DNA of 64,000 nucleotides from an uncultured Collinsella sp. (GTDB lineage: Bacteria; Actinomycetota; Coriobacteriia; Coriobacteriales; Coriobacteriaceae), in contig UQIN01000011.1 in the NCBI GenBank assembly GCA_900541035.1, positions 1 to 64,000 of the forward strand, read 5' to 3'. The notes under the pieces were generated by a model. It saw only the letters and a program-made list of their open reading frames with translations, was not told the origin of the DNA and did not search any database. Below, in pieces: positions 23,896-32,760 of the stretch. Position 1 is the stretch's first letter, and every line of letters begins with the position of its first letter. The translations under genes and the position numbers were made by a program.

Positions 23896-24975
23896 ATGGC
23901 AAACAAGCTCTCCGTCGCATTCATCGGCACCGGAATCATGGGTGCCCCCATCGCCGGCCACATCCTGGACGCCGGCTATCCCGTCACGGTCAACAACCGC
24001 ACCAAGTCCAAGGCTGCAGCGCTTATCGAGCGCGGCGCCGTCTGGGCCGATACGCCGGCAGATGCCGTGGCGAACGCCGACGTCGTCTTTACCATGGTGG
24101 GCTATCCCTCCGAGGTCGAGGAGCTCTACCTGGCGGGCGACGGCCTGCTCGCGTGCACCAAGCCGGGTGCGGTCCTGATCGATCTCACCACGAGCTCGCC
24201 CGAGCTCGCCCGTGACATTGCCGAGGCCGCCCAGGTTTCTGGTCGCATGGCGTTTGACTGCCCCGTCACCGGCGGCGAGTCGGGTGCTATCGCCGGCACG
24301 CTCACGGCTATCGTGGGCGCTACCGAGAACGACATCGCCCCGGTCCGCGACATCCTTGCCACCTTTGCGGCCAACATCTGCTGCTTCGACGGCGCCGGCA
24401 AGGGCCAGGCTGCCAAGCTCGCCAATCAGGTGTCGCTGGGCGCCTGCATGGTTGGCATGGCGGACGCCATGGCATTTGCCGAGCTGAGCGGCCTTGACCT
24501 GGAGAAGACCCGCCAGATGATCCTGGGCGGCACCGGCAAGTCCGGCGCCATGGAGAGCCTGGCGCCCAAGGCGCTCGACGGCGACTACAAGCCCGGCTTT
24601 ATGGTCGAGCACTTCATTAAGGACCTGCGCCTGGCGCTCGCCTACGCCGACGACCGCGAGCTTGCGCTGCCCGGTGCCGACGTGGCCTTTACGCTCTACG
24701 ACATGCTCGACGCCATCGGTGGTGCCAAGCTGGGCACCCAGGCCATCACAGTCCTCTACAAGGAGGAGGCCGACGCCATCGCCGCCGGTCTGGACTGGTC
24801 GCAGTATCGTCCCGAGGAGCATGGCGCTCACGAGGAAGGCTGCGGTTGCGGCGAGCATGGCGACGACCACGAGTGCGGTTGTGGACACCACCATGGCGAG
24901 GACCACGAGTGCTGCGGCGGCCACGGTCATGATGACGGCCACGAGTGCTGCTGCGGCCACCATCACGGGGAGTAG
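23896..24975 (+). CDS. Beta-hydroxyacid dehydrogenase family enzyme with Cys/His-rich tail
   Basis: This NAD(P)-dependent enzyme of the 3-hydroxyisobutyrate/tartronate-semialdehyde reductase family oxidises or reduces short hydroxy acids. Motifs are the Rossmann loop GTGIMGAPIAG, the substrate signature FDCPVTGGESGA, and the catalytic lysine in GKGQAAKLANQV. The usual family length is about 290 aa; residues ~305-359 are an added tail made of HEEGCGCGEH, HECGCGHHH and HECCGGHGH-type units, a likely metal-chelating extension. It is followed 5 bp later by a small membrane protein gene. The metal role is inference. Confidence 0.88.
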   Translation: MANKLSVAFIGTGIMGAPIAGHILDAGYPVTVNNRTKSKAAALIERGAVWADTPADAVANADVVFTMVGYPSEVEELYLAGDGLLACTKPGAVLIDLTTSSPELARDIAEAAQVSGRMAFDCPVTGGESGAIAGTLTAIVGATENDIAPVRDILATFAANICCFDGAGKGQAAKLANQVSLGACMVGMADAMAFAELSGLDLEKTRQMILGGTGKSGAMESLAPKALDGDYKPGFMVEHFIKDLRLALAYADDRELALPGADVAFTLYDMLDAIGGAKLGTQAITVLYKEEADAIAAGLDWSQYRPEEHGAHEEGCGCGEHGDDHECGCGHHHGEDHECCGGHGHDDGHECCCGHHHGE

Positions 24976-24980
24976 CGCCC

Positions 24981-25409
24981 ATGAGCTGGACGTTCGTGGT
25001 GCTTGCGCTGGTGCTTTTTATCTTTGCGATTTACATTGGCTTTTTGTGCGGCCAGTGGGCGTGCGAAAAGCGCGTCATCACCAAGCGCGACTACTGGATT
25101 GCCAATTTTGCAGGAGCGGCGGCAGTCGTCCTGCTGACCTGGGTGTTCTCGCTGTTCCCGCTGGTGCAGTTTGCGCCGATCGGCTGGCTCGGCGGCTTTA
25201 TCGCCGGCCTTAAGATGAGCTTTGGCGAGTCCGTGGGTCCGTGGCGCAAGCACGACGAGGTCTTTAACGTCAACAAGGCTCACCGCGCCGCCGCCGACGC
25301 GGGCGATGCCGAGGAGCGTCGCCGCGCACGCCGCAATGGCGCGGCCGACCGACAGCTCATCTCGGTCACCGATGACAGCAAGGGTGCTGGCAAGCACGCT
25401 AAGAAATAG
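24981..25409 (+). CDS. Small membrane protein, function unknown
   Basis: The 142-aa product has an N-terminal helix (FVVLALVLFIFAIYIGFLCG), a second hydrophobic hairpin (residues ~42-75), and a basic, Ala/Arg-rich cytoplasmic tail. It begins 5 bp after the dehydrogenase stop and ends 15 bp before the HEAT-repeat gene, so it is in one transcription unit with them. No recognised domain. Confidence 0.75.
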   Translation: MSWTFVVLALVLFIFAIYIGFLCGQWACEKRVITKRDYWIANFAGAAAVVLLTWVFSLFPLVQFAPIGWLGGFIAGLKMSFGESVGPWRKHDEVFNVNKAHRAAADAGDAEERRRARRNGAADRQLISVTDDSKGAGKHAKK

Positions 25410-25424
25410 TAAGAAGAGGTAACT

Positions 25425-26123
25425 ATGGCAGAAAACAAGGAAGAACAGCTCACCGACGAGGAGCTGGCACAGCTTCAGCTGGCAGAGGAGAACGAGAACG
25501 CCGTCGACCGTCTGGTCAAGGAGCTTGGCTGCCCCACGCGCCGCATCCGTCAGTTTGCCGCCCGCGTGCTGCACCTGCTTGCCGAGCGCGATCCGCAGCG
25601 CGTCGTGCCCTGCGTGCCCGCGCTGATCGAGGCACTCGACCGCCCCGAGGCTCAGACCCGCTGGGAGGCCCTCGATGCCCTGGCGGCGCTTGCCACCACC
25701 TGCCCCGAGCAGCTGGGCGATGCCTTTGAGGGCGCCGAGACCGCGCTGTTCGACGAGATTTCCTCCACGCTGCGCTATGCCGCCTTCCGCCTGCTGTGCG
25801 TGTGGGGCGCCACGAGCGTCGAGCGTTCGCGCGAGGCTTGGCCCATCCTGGACGAGGCCATTCAGTGCTACCACGGCGACCTTGAGTATCGCGACATGCT
25901 CGGTTGCCTGTACGAGTTTGGCCAGGGCGAGATCGACGCCGAGGTTGCCGAGAAGCTCGCGCTGCGCCTTAAGTTCGATGCCGAGAACGGCAAGGGCAGC
26001 TATCTCAAGGCCCGTTCGAGCGAGATTTGCGAAATGCTTGTTAAACGTTTCGGCCTGGATCTCTCCAAAAAGAAGAAGCGTGCTAGCGTTAAAAAATCTG
26101 AGGCCGCCGAAGACGAGGAGTAA
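25425..26123 (+). CDS. HEAT-repeat protein, function unknown
   Basis: The 232-aa soluble protein consists of tandem helical hairpins of HEAT/armadillo type (RIRQFAARVLHLLAERDP, TRWEALDALAALATTCP, TLRYAAFRLLCVWGATS), with an acidic start and a Lys-rich, acidic end. Such scaffolds bind other proteins. AAGAGG precedes the ATG. It is sandwiched between the small membrane protein and isocitrate dehydrogenase with gaps of 15 and 6 bp, so these four genes form one operon. Confidence 0.75.
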   Translation: MAENKEEQLTDEELAQLQLAEENENAVDRLVKELGCPTRRIRQFAARVLHLLAERDPQRVVPCVPALIEALDRPEAQTRWEALDALAALATTCPEQLGDAFEGAETALFDEISSTLRYAAFRLLCVWGATSVERSREAWPILDEAIQCYHGDLEYRDMLGCLYEFGQGEIDAEVAEKLALRLKFDAENGKGSYLKARSSEICEMLVKRFGLDLSKKKKRASVKKSEAAEDEE

Positions 26124-26129
26124 CAGATT

Positions 26130-27215
26130 ATGGCGCACGATGTAGTCCTGATTCCCGGTGACGGTATCGGTCCCGAGATTACGCAGGCCATGCGCCGCGT
26201 GGTCGAGGCCACCGGTGTCCAGATCAACTGGAACGTCCAGGAGGCCGGTGCCGGCGTCATGGACGAGTTTGGCACGCCGCTGCCCCAGCACGTGCTCGAT
26301 GCGGTCGCCGAGACCAAGGTTGCCATCAAGGGTCCCATCACCACGCCGGTCGGCACGGGTTTCCGCAGCGTCAACGTGGCTCTGCGCAAGCATTTTGACC
26401 TGTACGCCTGCGTGCGCCCTTGCCTGTCGCAGCCGGGCGACGGCTCTCGTTTCCGCGGTGTCGACCTGGTTATCGTGCGCGAGAACACCGAGGACCTCTA
26501 CGCCGGCATCGAGTTCGATGAGGGCGCTGCCGAGGTCGAGGAGCTCTCGCAGCTCGTCGAGCGTTCGGGCCAAAAGACCTTCGCCGGCGATTCCGCGATC
26601 TCGATCAAGCCGATCTCTATCGCCAAGAGCCGTCGCATTGTGGAGTATGCCTTTGAGTATGCCCGCCGCTGCGGCCGCAAAAAGGTGACGGCCGTGCACA
26701 AGGCCAACATCATGAAGGCGACCGACGGCCTGTTCCTACGCGTTGCGCGCGAGGTGGCCGCCAACTATCCCGATATCGAGTTCAACGACAAGATCGTCGA
26801 CGCCACCTGCATGGGCCTGGTCCAGAACCCCAACGACTTCGATGTCCTGGTGCTGCCCAACCTGTACGGCGACATCGTGAGTGACCTGTGCGCCGGCCTG
26901 GTAGGTGGCCTGGGTATGGCCCCCGGCTCCAACATCGGTGCCGACTGCGCCATCTTCGAGGCTACGCACGGCTCCGCACCCGATATCGCGGGCAAGGATA
27001 TAGCCAACCCCACGGCCGAGATCCTCTCTGCTGCGATGATGCTCGATCACCTGGGCGAGAACGATGCTGCCGATCGCATTCGTGCCGCCGTATCTGCCAC
27101 GCTCGACGAGGGCGAGCAGGTTACCGGTGACGTGCGTCGTGCCCAGACCGGTTCCGTCGAGGGCGCGGTGGGCACACAGGCCTTTGCCGATGCCGTTATC
27201 GCGCACCTGGCCTAA
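26130..27215 (+). CDS. Isocitrate dehydrogenase, probably NAD-dependent
   Basis: It oxidatively decarboxylates isocitrate to 2-oxoglutarate, supplying glutamate synthesis in an organism with an incomplete TCA cycle. The 361-aa product matches the short homo-isocitrate/isocitrate NAD family: GDGIGPEI at the start, IVRENTEDLYAGIE, KANIMKATDGLF, and NLYGDIVSDL. The cofactor segment HGSAPDIAGKDIANP has Asp-Ile where NADP enzymes carry Lys-Tyr, so NAD is inferred. Isopropylmalate or homoisocitrate dehydrogenase are alternatives, but the ENTEDLYAG motif favours isocitrate. Confidence 0.85.
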   Translation: MAHDVVLIPGDGIGPEITQAMRRVVEATGVQINWNVQEAGAGVMDEFGTPLPQHVLDAVAETKVAIKGPITTPVGTGFRSVNVALRKHFDLYACVRPCLSQPGDGSRFRGVDLVIVRENTEDLYAGIEFDEGAAEVEELSQLVERSGQKTFAGDSAISIKPISIAKSRRIVEYAFEYARRCGRKKVTAVHKANIMKATDGLFLRVAREVAANYPDIEFNDKIVDATCMGLVQNPNDFDVLVLPNLYGDIVSDLCAGLVGGLGMAPGSNIGADCAIFEATHGSAPDIAGKDIANPTAEILSAAMMLDHLGENDAADRIRAAVSATLDEGEQVTGDVRRAQTGSVEGAVGTQAFADAVIAHLA

Positions 27216-27276
27216 GGCATGCGGGCTGCAAACGCCTAAATAGTACTTAAGTGTTTGCGTATAACCTAAGAATCAG

Positions 27277-27301
27277 TACGCCCGGCGCTCCGTCGGGCGT
27301 A
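27277..27301 (+). terminator. Hairpin after isocitrate dehydrogenase
   Basis: TACGCCCG/CGGGCGTA around a 9-nt loop, followed by a short weak T-rich run. Confidence 0.55.
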
Positions 27302-27341
27302 TTCTATGAGGGACTATGTTTCCTAACAAGGAGTAACTGAT

Positions 27342-28427
27342 ATGGGTCTGATTCAAAAGAAGGACGAAAAGGACGAGATCGACGGCATCCAGATCATCGA
27401 GCGCGGCGAAGGCCCCGATGGTGATGAGGAGGAGAAGGTCGATCTGGTCGCCGGTACGTCTGCCGAACATATTGCCGCCGGTACGACGGCCGAGGAGGAG
27501 GACGCTCGCCTGGAGGCAAAGATCGCCGCGGACGCCGCCGACGAGAATCTGATGCCCGAGGAACAGGACGAGGACGACGACTCCGACGTGGACGACCACG
27601 CTTGCAAGCACAAGAAGACGATGATTGCCGCCTTTGTGGTCGCCGTCGTGATTGCTGCCGTGGTCGGCTTCTTTATCGGCAACGGTGGTTTTGGCGGCAA
27701 AGGCGTCGGCTCGGCGACCCTCACCGAGGACCAGCTCGATTCGACCGTGGCAAGCTATAGCTACAACGGCAAGAAGAGCGACATCACCGCGCGTGAGGCC
27801 ATCGAGAGCCAGTACAGTCTCGACACCGTCAAGGACGATGACGGCAACTACACCGCTCCGTCTGCCGACGTTATCCTGTCCTACGTGCGCAACCAGATTC
27901 TGCTGGACGCTGCCGAGGACGAGGGCATTACCGTCTCTTCCAAGGAAATGAAGCAGTACGCCGAGGATTCCATCGGCACCTCCGACTACAAGACCATGGC
28001 CACGCAGTATGGCGTGTCCAAGGATCAGGCCAAGCAGATCGTCCGCCAGTCCGCGACGCTGCAGAAGCTCTACAAGAAGAAGGTTGGCGATAGCTCCGCA
28101 AGCATGCCGACCGCCCCGACCGAGCCTGCTGACGGTAACGAGGAGACCGCGAGCAAGGACTACGCCGACTACATCATCAACCTTGCCGGCGACGAGTGGG
28201 ATAGCGAGAAGGGCACTTGGAAGGACGCCGATAGCACCTATGCCAAGGCCTTCGCTGACGATGCCTTTACGGCCGATAGCGCTACCTATAAGCAGGCCAT
28301 GACCGCCTATTACACCGCCTACCAGCAGTATTCCTCGCAGGCTTCGAGCGCCAGCTCCAAGTGGACCGAGTACGCCAACGGCCTCTACGCCAAGGCCAAT
28401 ATCAGCATCTACGGCCTGTTTGCGTAA
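27342..28427 (+). CDS. Membrane-anchored SurA-N/trigger-factor-like protein
   Basis: The 361-aa product has a ~85-residue very acidic cytoplasmic N-terminus, a Cys/His-Lys juncture (HACKHKK), one membrane helix (MIAAFVVAVVIAAVVGFFIG, about residues 91-110), and an extracellular helical domain. The segment ILSYVRNQILLDAAEDEGITVSS with a following QYGVSKDQAKQIVRQ repeat is the pattern of SurA N-terminal chaperone domains. No PpiC isomerase domain follows. The C-terminus is Tyr/Ser/Ala-rich (YYTAYQQYSSQASSASS). It may be an extracytoplasmic folding factor or an envelope protein. Confidence 0.7.
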   Translation: MGLIQKKDEKDEIDGIQIIERGEGPDGDEEEKVDLVAGTSAEHIAAGTTAEEEDARLEAKIAADAADENLMPEEQDEDDDSDVDDHACKHKKTMIAAFVVAVVIAAVVGFFIGNGGFGGKGVGSATLTEDQLDSTVASYSYNGKKSDITAREAIESQYSLDTVKDDDGNYTAPSADVILSYVRNQILLDAAEDEGITVSSKEMKQYAEDSIGTSDYKTMATQYGVSKDQAKQIVRQSATLQKLYKKKVGDSSASMPTAPTEPADGNEETASKDYADYIINLAGDEWDSEKGTWKDADSTYAKAFADDAFTADSATYKQAMTAYYTAYQQYSSQASSASSKWTEYANGLYAKANISIYGLFA

Positions 28428-28470
28428 AGATTGCCTGAGCCTTCGAGTACGAAGCCGAAATATCTGATGA

Positions 28471-28508
28471 AGCCCCCTAGAACGGAAATCGTTCTAGGGG
28501 GCTTTTTG
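28471..28508 (+). terminator. Rho-independent terminator
   Basis: A perfect 14-bp stem (AGCCCCCTAGAACG and complement), a 5-nt loop and five T residues. Confidence 0.92.
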
Positions 28509-28586
28509 CGTTGTAGGGAAGGGCGGGGAAGAGGGTGGTAGGGGAGAGGTTATATACAAATTCTTGGAGACTTTATTCATGTAAAG

Positions 28587-28600
28587 TGAAAACGATTTCG
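28587..28600 (+). promoter_or_regulatory. cre-like site upstream of nagE
   Basis: TGAAAACGATTTCG matches 13 of 14 positions of the Firmicutes cre consensus TGWAANCGNTNWCA. It is a candidate site for a CcpA-like LacI-family catabolite regulator. Whether this lineage uses cre sites is not known to me. Confidence 0.4.
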
Positions 28601-28607
28601 GCCAAAC

Positions 28608-28650
28608 TGGTAGTAACAATGTGGTACCACTGTTCATCTGGTAGTAACCA
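28608..28650. promoter_or_regulatory. NagR/DasR-like operator cluster upstream of nagE
   Basis: TGGTAGTAACAA (28608-28619) and TGGTAGTAACCA (28639-28650) lie 31 bp apart, about three helical turns, with GTGGTACCAC between them. The TGGTnnnnACCA layout equals the core of DasR and NagR sites. The same pattern recurs at 30641 and 33485. Confidence 0.55.
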
Positions 28651-28960
28651 CTTTTGAGATGAAATCGAATGGAAATTGCTAAGAATTAGTTTGGTAATGA
28701 AAGAAACGCAGCACATCTACCTGCATAAATTACCGTTTATGGGCCAAAAATAACCGTTTGGCAACGAAATAGTAATTTGAACGGAATGTGGTGGACGTTT
28801 GAATTGAGTGTGTGCTACCGGACATACCAGCAACCCCAAATAGGGACTGGGTTGTCTAAGTTTGCGCACCAATGCCGGCAAGCGGAGAAGCCGGTATGCA
28901 TAAGGCGCGGACATGGAACTCGTTGGTGAACAACGAAAGAAAGGTTGGAGGAGATACCAT
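28651..28960 (+). other. Long nagE leader region
   Basis: No gene is seen. It has a 16-nt motif at 28731-28746 (TACCGTTTATGGGCCA) that is nearly repeated before the GH35 gene at 33592-33607, a CAACCC/GGGTTG hairpin near 28829-28854 and an imperfect ATGCCGGC/GCCGGTAT hairpin near 28871-28895. These leave room for control of nagE by RNA structure. Confidence 0.4.
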
Positions 28961-30451
28961 ATGATGAAGTACCTCCAGAAGCTCGGCAAAGCGCTGATGC
29001 TTCCCGTCGCGGCGCTTCCCGTCGCAGGTATTCTTATGGGTGTGGGCTACCTGCTCGCTCCCGCAGTCATGGGTGCTGCCGGTGACACTACCGGTTTTGC
29101 CTATACCGCCGGTTTCCTGCTCATCAAGGCAGGCGGCGCTCTTATCGATAACATGGCCTGGCTGTTCGCAGTCGGCGCCGCTGTCGGCCTTGCCGACGAT
29201 CACGATGGCACCGCTGGCCTCGCTGGCCTCGTCGCCTTCCTGATGATTCAGCAGCTCCTGAACCCCGCTGTTGTTGGCACCATTCGTGGTATGGACGCCG
29301 ATGCTCAGACCGCTTGGCTTGCCACGACCGAGGGCATCGCGTTCTCCAAGATCGCTGGCAACTCCTTCATCGGTATCCTGTCCGCCGTCATCGGTGGTAC
29401 TTGCTACAACAAGTTCAAGGACACCCGTCTTCCCGACTGGCTGGCCTTCTTCTCCGGCAAGCGTTGCGTCGCCATCATGACCGCCGTCATCTGCATCGTC
29501 GTCTCCGTCGTCCTGCTCTTTGCTTGGCCGCTCATCTTCGGTGCTCTTGTTGCTCTTGGTGAGGGTATCGCCGCCATGGGTGGTATCGGCGCTGGCATCT
29601 ACGTCTTCCTTAACCGCCTGCTCATCCCGACTGGTCTGCACCACGCTCTGAACAACGTGTTCTGGTTCGACACCATCGGCCTGGGCGATCTGACCCACTT
29701 CTGGGCTGGCGAGACCTCCGCTGACGTCAAGTGGAGCCTCGGTATGTACATGTCCGGCTTCTTCCCCTGCATGATGTTCGGTATCCCGGGTGCTGCCCTG
29801 GCTATGGTTCAGACCGCTAAGAACAAGAAGGCTGCTATCGGCCTGGTTGTCTCCGCTGCTATCTGCGCCTTCGTCTGCGGCGTCACCGAGCCCTTCGAGT
29901 TCGGCTTCATGTTCCTGTGCTTCCCGCTCTACGTCGTGTACGCTGCCCTGTACGGCATCTTCACCATCGTCACCTACTATGTTGGTTTCCGTGCTGGCTT
30001 CTGCTTCTCCGCTGGTGCTACCGACCTCCTGTTCTCCGCTAGCCTCCCGGCTGCTGCCAACACCTGGATGATCATCCCGCTGGGCATCGCTGCCTTCCTG
30101 GTCTTCTACCTCGTGTTCCGCTTCGCCATCACCAAGTTCAACCTCATGACCCCTGGTCGCGAGGATGAGGATGTCGAGGAGACCTCCGCTTCCGCTGCCG
30201 CTGGCGACGACAAGTTCGCCGCCCTGGCCGCTGCTGTTCTCGCTGCCGTCGGTGGCAAGGAGAACGTCAAGACCGTTGACTGCTGCGCTACTCGCCTGCG
30301 CTTTGAGCTTGGCGATTCCGAGCTGGTCGACGAGGCCGCCTGCAAGAAGGCCGGCGCTCTGGGCGTCATGAAGATGGACAAGGGTGCTACCCAGGTCATC
30401 ATCGGCACGCAGGTCCAGGCTGTTGCCGAGGAGCTCAAGAAGCTTCTCTAA
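28961..30451 (+). CDS. nagE: PTS N-acetylglucosamine-type EIICB
   Basis: This membrane transporter imports and phosphorylates an amino sugar or glucose, using phosphate from HPr and an EIIA. The 496-aa product starts at ATG 28961 with GGAGGAG upstream. EIIC (1-~395) begins with LQKLGKALMLPVAALPVAGIL and contains the diagnostic GVTEPFEFGFMF. EIIB (~415-496) has its phosphocysteine in VDCCATRLRFEL. No EIIA domain is fused, so a separate EIIA-Glc/GlcNAc is needed. Flanking nagA and GntR regulators point to GlcNAc rather than glucose. Confidence 0.88.
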   Translation: MMKYLQKLGKALMLPVAALPVAGILMGVGYLLAPAVMGAAGDTTGFAYTAGFLLIKAGGALIDNMAWLFAVGAAVGLADDHDGTAGLAGLVAFLMIQQLLNPAVVGTIRGMDADAQTAWLATTEGIAFSKIAGNSFIGILSAVIGGTCYNKFKDTRLPDWLAFFSGKRCVAIMTAVICIVVSVVLLFAWPLIFGALVALGEGIAAMGGIGAGIYVFLNRLLIPTGLHHALNNVFWFDTIGLGDLTHFWAGETSADVKWSLGMYMSGFFPCMMFGIPGAALAMVQTAKNKKAAIGLVVSAAICAFVCGVTEPFEFGFMFLCFPLYVVYAALYGIFTIVTYYVGFRAGFCFSAGATDLLFSASLPAAANTWMIIPLGIAAFLVFYLVFRFAITKFNLMTPGREDEDVEETSASAAAGDDKFAALAAAVLAAVGGKENVKTVDCCATRLRFELGDSELVDEAACKKAGALGVMKMDKGATQVIIGTQVQAVAEELKKLL

Positions 30452-30475
30452 GCCTTAAAGACGTATCTGTCTTAC

Positions 30476-30511
30476 AAAGGGTCGTCCCGCTCCGTGGGGG
30501 CGGCCCTTTTT
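30476..30511 (+). terminator. Rho-independent terminator of nagE
   Basis: AAAGGGTCGTCCC pairs with GGGGGCGGCCCTTT (G-T pairs allowed) and ends in five T residues. Confidence 0.85.
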
Positions 30512-30624
30512 GCTACCTCAATACTTGATGCAGTGATGTAATTGGTATTACAGTGTGCAGACTATCAACCGGCAAACAATATTGAAATATGCTGGTTGAC
30601 CTGCTGTTATTCCATTAAAACTGC

Positions 30625-30652
30625 TATAGTACGTGGTGTCTGGTTACAACCA
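30625..30652 (+). promoter_or_regulatory. Promoter with overlapping TGGTTACAACCA operator
   Basis: An extended -10 (TGCTATAGT, hexamer at 30625-30630) is followed directly by TGGTTACAACCA (30641-30652), which would cover the start of transcription. This suggests autoregulation of the GntR gene. A good -35 is not evident. Confidence 0.5.
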
Positions 30653-30683
30653 ATTTCGAGTCATTTATCCGGCAGGTATCATT

Positions 30684-31415
30684 ATGGCAATGGGAGCGCG
30701 CAAACAACCTCTGTACGATCAACTCGTCGATTTGCTGACCGATAAAATCGATCACGAACTTCGACCCGGCGACTATTTGCCGTCTGAGCGTGACCTGTCG
30801 GAACGCTATGGGCTCTCGCGTACGACGGTTCGCCTTGCCCTGCAGGAGCTTGAACGCTTGGGCTTGGTGGTTCGTCAGCGCGGCCGTGGAACCATGGTGT
30901 GCGACCGCTCTCTGCAAACGGCAAATCTCACGCAGACCTATAGCTTTACCGAGCAGATGAAGGCGATCGGCCGTGTGCCCAAGACGACGATTCTCGAGTT
31001 TACCGAGGTCGAGGCTGACAAGAATATTGCCGTAGAGATGAACGCGCGCCTGGGCGAGCGTCTGTACAAGATCAAGCGCCTGCGTATAGCCGATGGTGTA
31101 CCGCTGATGATTGAGTGTACATATCTGCCAAGTCGCAAGTTCTTTGCGCTTAAGCGCCCCATGATCGAGAACAAATCGCTGTACGACATGATTGAGCAGG
31201 ACTTTCACGAGAAAGTTCGCGTGGCAGAGGAAGAATTCTACGCGAGTATCGCCCGCCATTCCGACGCTCGTCTGCTCGAGATTACCGAAGGCGCGCCGGT
31301 GCTGGATTTGATTCGTACCACATATGACATGAACAACGAGGTTATCGAGTATACGCGTTCGGTTGCGCGTGCCGACCAGTTTAAGTACAAGGTCTACCAC
31401 AACCGCGCAGTCTAG
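30684..31415 (+). CDS. GntR/HutC-family regulator, NagR/DasR-like
   Basis: This 243-aa regulator probably represses amino-sugar genes and is released by a hexosamine phosphate. It has an N-terminal winged helix (QPLYDQLVDLLTDKI, LPSERDLSERYGLSRTTVRLAL) and a UTRA domain (TEQMKAIGRVPKTTILEF onward). ATG 30684 is used; the ribosome site CAGGT is weak. It sits between nagE and nagA and carries a DasR-like site at its own promoter. It is a close paralog of the regulator at 39202, with much of the UTRA domain alignable. Confidence 0.88.
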   Translation: MAMGARKQPLYDQLVDLLTDKIDHELRPGDYLPSERDLSERYGLSRTTVRLALQELERLGLVVRQRGRGTMVCDRSLQTANLTQTYSFTEQMKAIGRVPKTTILEFTEVEADKNIAVEMNARLGERLYKIKRLRIADGVPLMIECTYLPSRKFFALKRPMIENKSLYDMIEQDFHEKVRVAEEEFYASIARHSDARLLEITEGAPVLDLIRTTYDMNNEVIEYTRSVARADQFKYKVYHNRAV

Positions 31416-31558
31416 AGTTATTGGGTATAAACGGCTTGGCGTGTTTTGCGGCGGGTGCAAATTATACCAAGCGGTAGAAGGCAACGAACAATCGCTCGAA
31501 TTAACAATGCAGTGGTTTTTGATCCGCCCTAAAATGCACTGCGGGTACGGGAGCATAG

Positions 31559-32728
31559 ATGAGCACGTATGCTATCAAGGCCGACAAGTTCTTTTTGCCG
31601 GCGGGGCCGCAGCTGGGCGGCTACCTCATGGTCGAAGACGGCGTCTTTGGCGTTTGGCAGGCCGATGAGCCCGCTTGTGAGATCAAAGATTATTCGGGTA
31701 CATGGATTGCGCCGGGCATGGTGGACACCCATATCCATGGCTTCTATAACCATGCCACGACCGATAACGATGCCGAGGGCATCAACATCAGCTCGACCGA
31801 GCTCGCACGTCGTGGTACCACCAGCTGGCTTCCCACGACCTTTACCGACGGCGTGGAGCAGATTAAGGACGCCTGCGCCGCCATTGCACAGGCGGAAGAA
31901 GAGCGTGGACCCGAGTTCTGCGGTGCTCGTATTCAGGGCATCTACCTGGAGGGCCCGTTCTTTACCATGAAGCACGTGGGCGCCCAGAACCCCGCTTATC
32001 TGATTGACCCGTCCGAGGAAATTTTTGACGAGTGGCAGGAGGCCGCCGGCGGTCGTATCGTCAAGAGCGCCATGGCGGCCGAGCGCGATGGGGCTGCCGC
32101 TTACGCCGCGGCTTTGAGCGCAAAGGGCGTCGTGACCTGCATTGGCCACTCCGATGCCACCTATGATGAGTGCGCCGCCGCCATCAATGCTGGCGCCAGC
32201 TGCTTTACGCATACCTACAACGGCCAGCGCGGTCTGCATCACCGTGAGCCCGGTGTCGTCGGGGCCGCTATGACCACGCCCAACACCTATGCCGAGATCA
32301 TCTGCGACGGCAAACATGTGAACCCCGCTGCTATCAAGGCCCTGCTGCAGGCCAAGGGCTGGCAGCACACGGTGCTGATCACCGACTGCCTGGGTTGCGG
32401 CGGCATGCCCGAGGGAAAGTACACCAGCGGTGGCATGGATGTTATTATGAAGGACAACCTTTGCTGGCTTGCCGATGGCTCTGCTATCGCCGGCTCGGTG
32501 CTCACGCTCGCGCAGGGCGTCAAGAACATCGTCGACTGGGGTCTTGCGAGCGCCGATATCGCCATTCGCATGGCGACCGAGGTACCCGCGCGTTCTGCTC
32601 ACGTCGAGGATAAATGTGGCAGCATTATGCCTGGCCGCGATGCCGACTTTGTCGTGTTCAGTCCCGACCTTACCCTGGTCGAGACGTATGTGGGCGGCAA
32701 CAGCGTCGGTAACGCGTTTGCCGAGTAG
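31559..32728 (+). CDS. nagA: N-acetylglucosamine-6-phosphate deacetylase
   Basis: It removes acetate from GlcNAc-6-P (or GalNAc-6-P) to give the hexosamine phosphate. The 389-aa amidohydrolase has metal-site motifs DTHIHGF, LEGPF, IGHSDATYDEC, TYNGQRGLHHREPG and the catalytic Asp in LITDCLGCGG. GGGAG precedes the ATG. It forms an operon with the YhcH-like gene 32 bp downstream. A second, very similar nagA lies at 41332 and a 3' fragment of a third at 45236. Confidence 0.93.
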   Translation: MSTYAIKADKFFLPAGPQLGGYLMVEDGVFGVWQADEPACEIKDYSGTWIAPGMVDTHIHGFYNHATTDNDAEGINISSTELARRGTTSWLPTTFTDGVEQIKDACAAIAQAEEERGPEFCGARIQGIYLEGPFFTMKHVGAQNPAYLIDPSEEIFDEWQEAAGGRIVKSAMAAERDGAAAYAAALSAKGVVTCIGHSDATYDECAAAINAGASCFTHTYNGQRGLHHREPGVVGAAMTTPNTYAEIICDGKHVNPAAIKALLQAKGWQHTVLITDCLGCGGMPEGKYTSGGMDVIMKDNLCWLADGSAIAGSVLTLAQGVKNIVDWGLASADIAIRMATEVPARSAHVEDKCGSIMPGRDADFVVFSPDLTLVETYVGGNSVGNAFAE

Positions 32729-32760
32729 CCGCCAAAGAAGCGATCCGAGAGGGGATTTAG

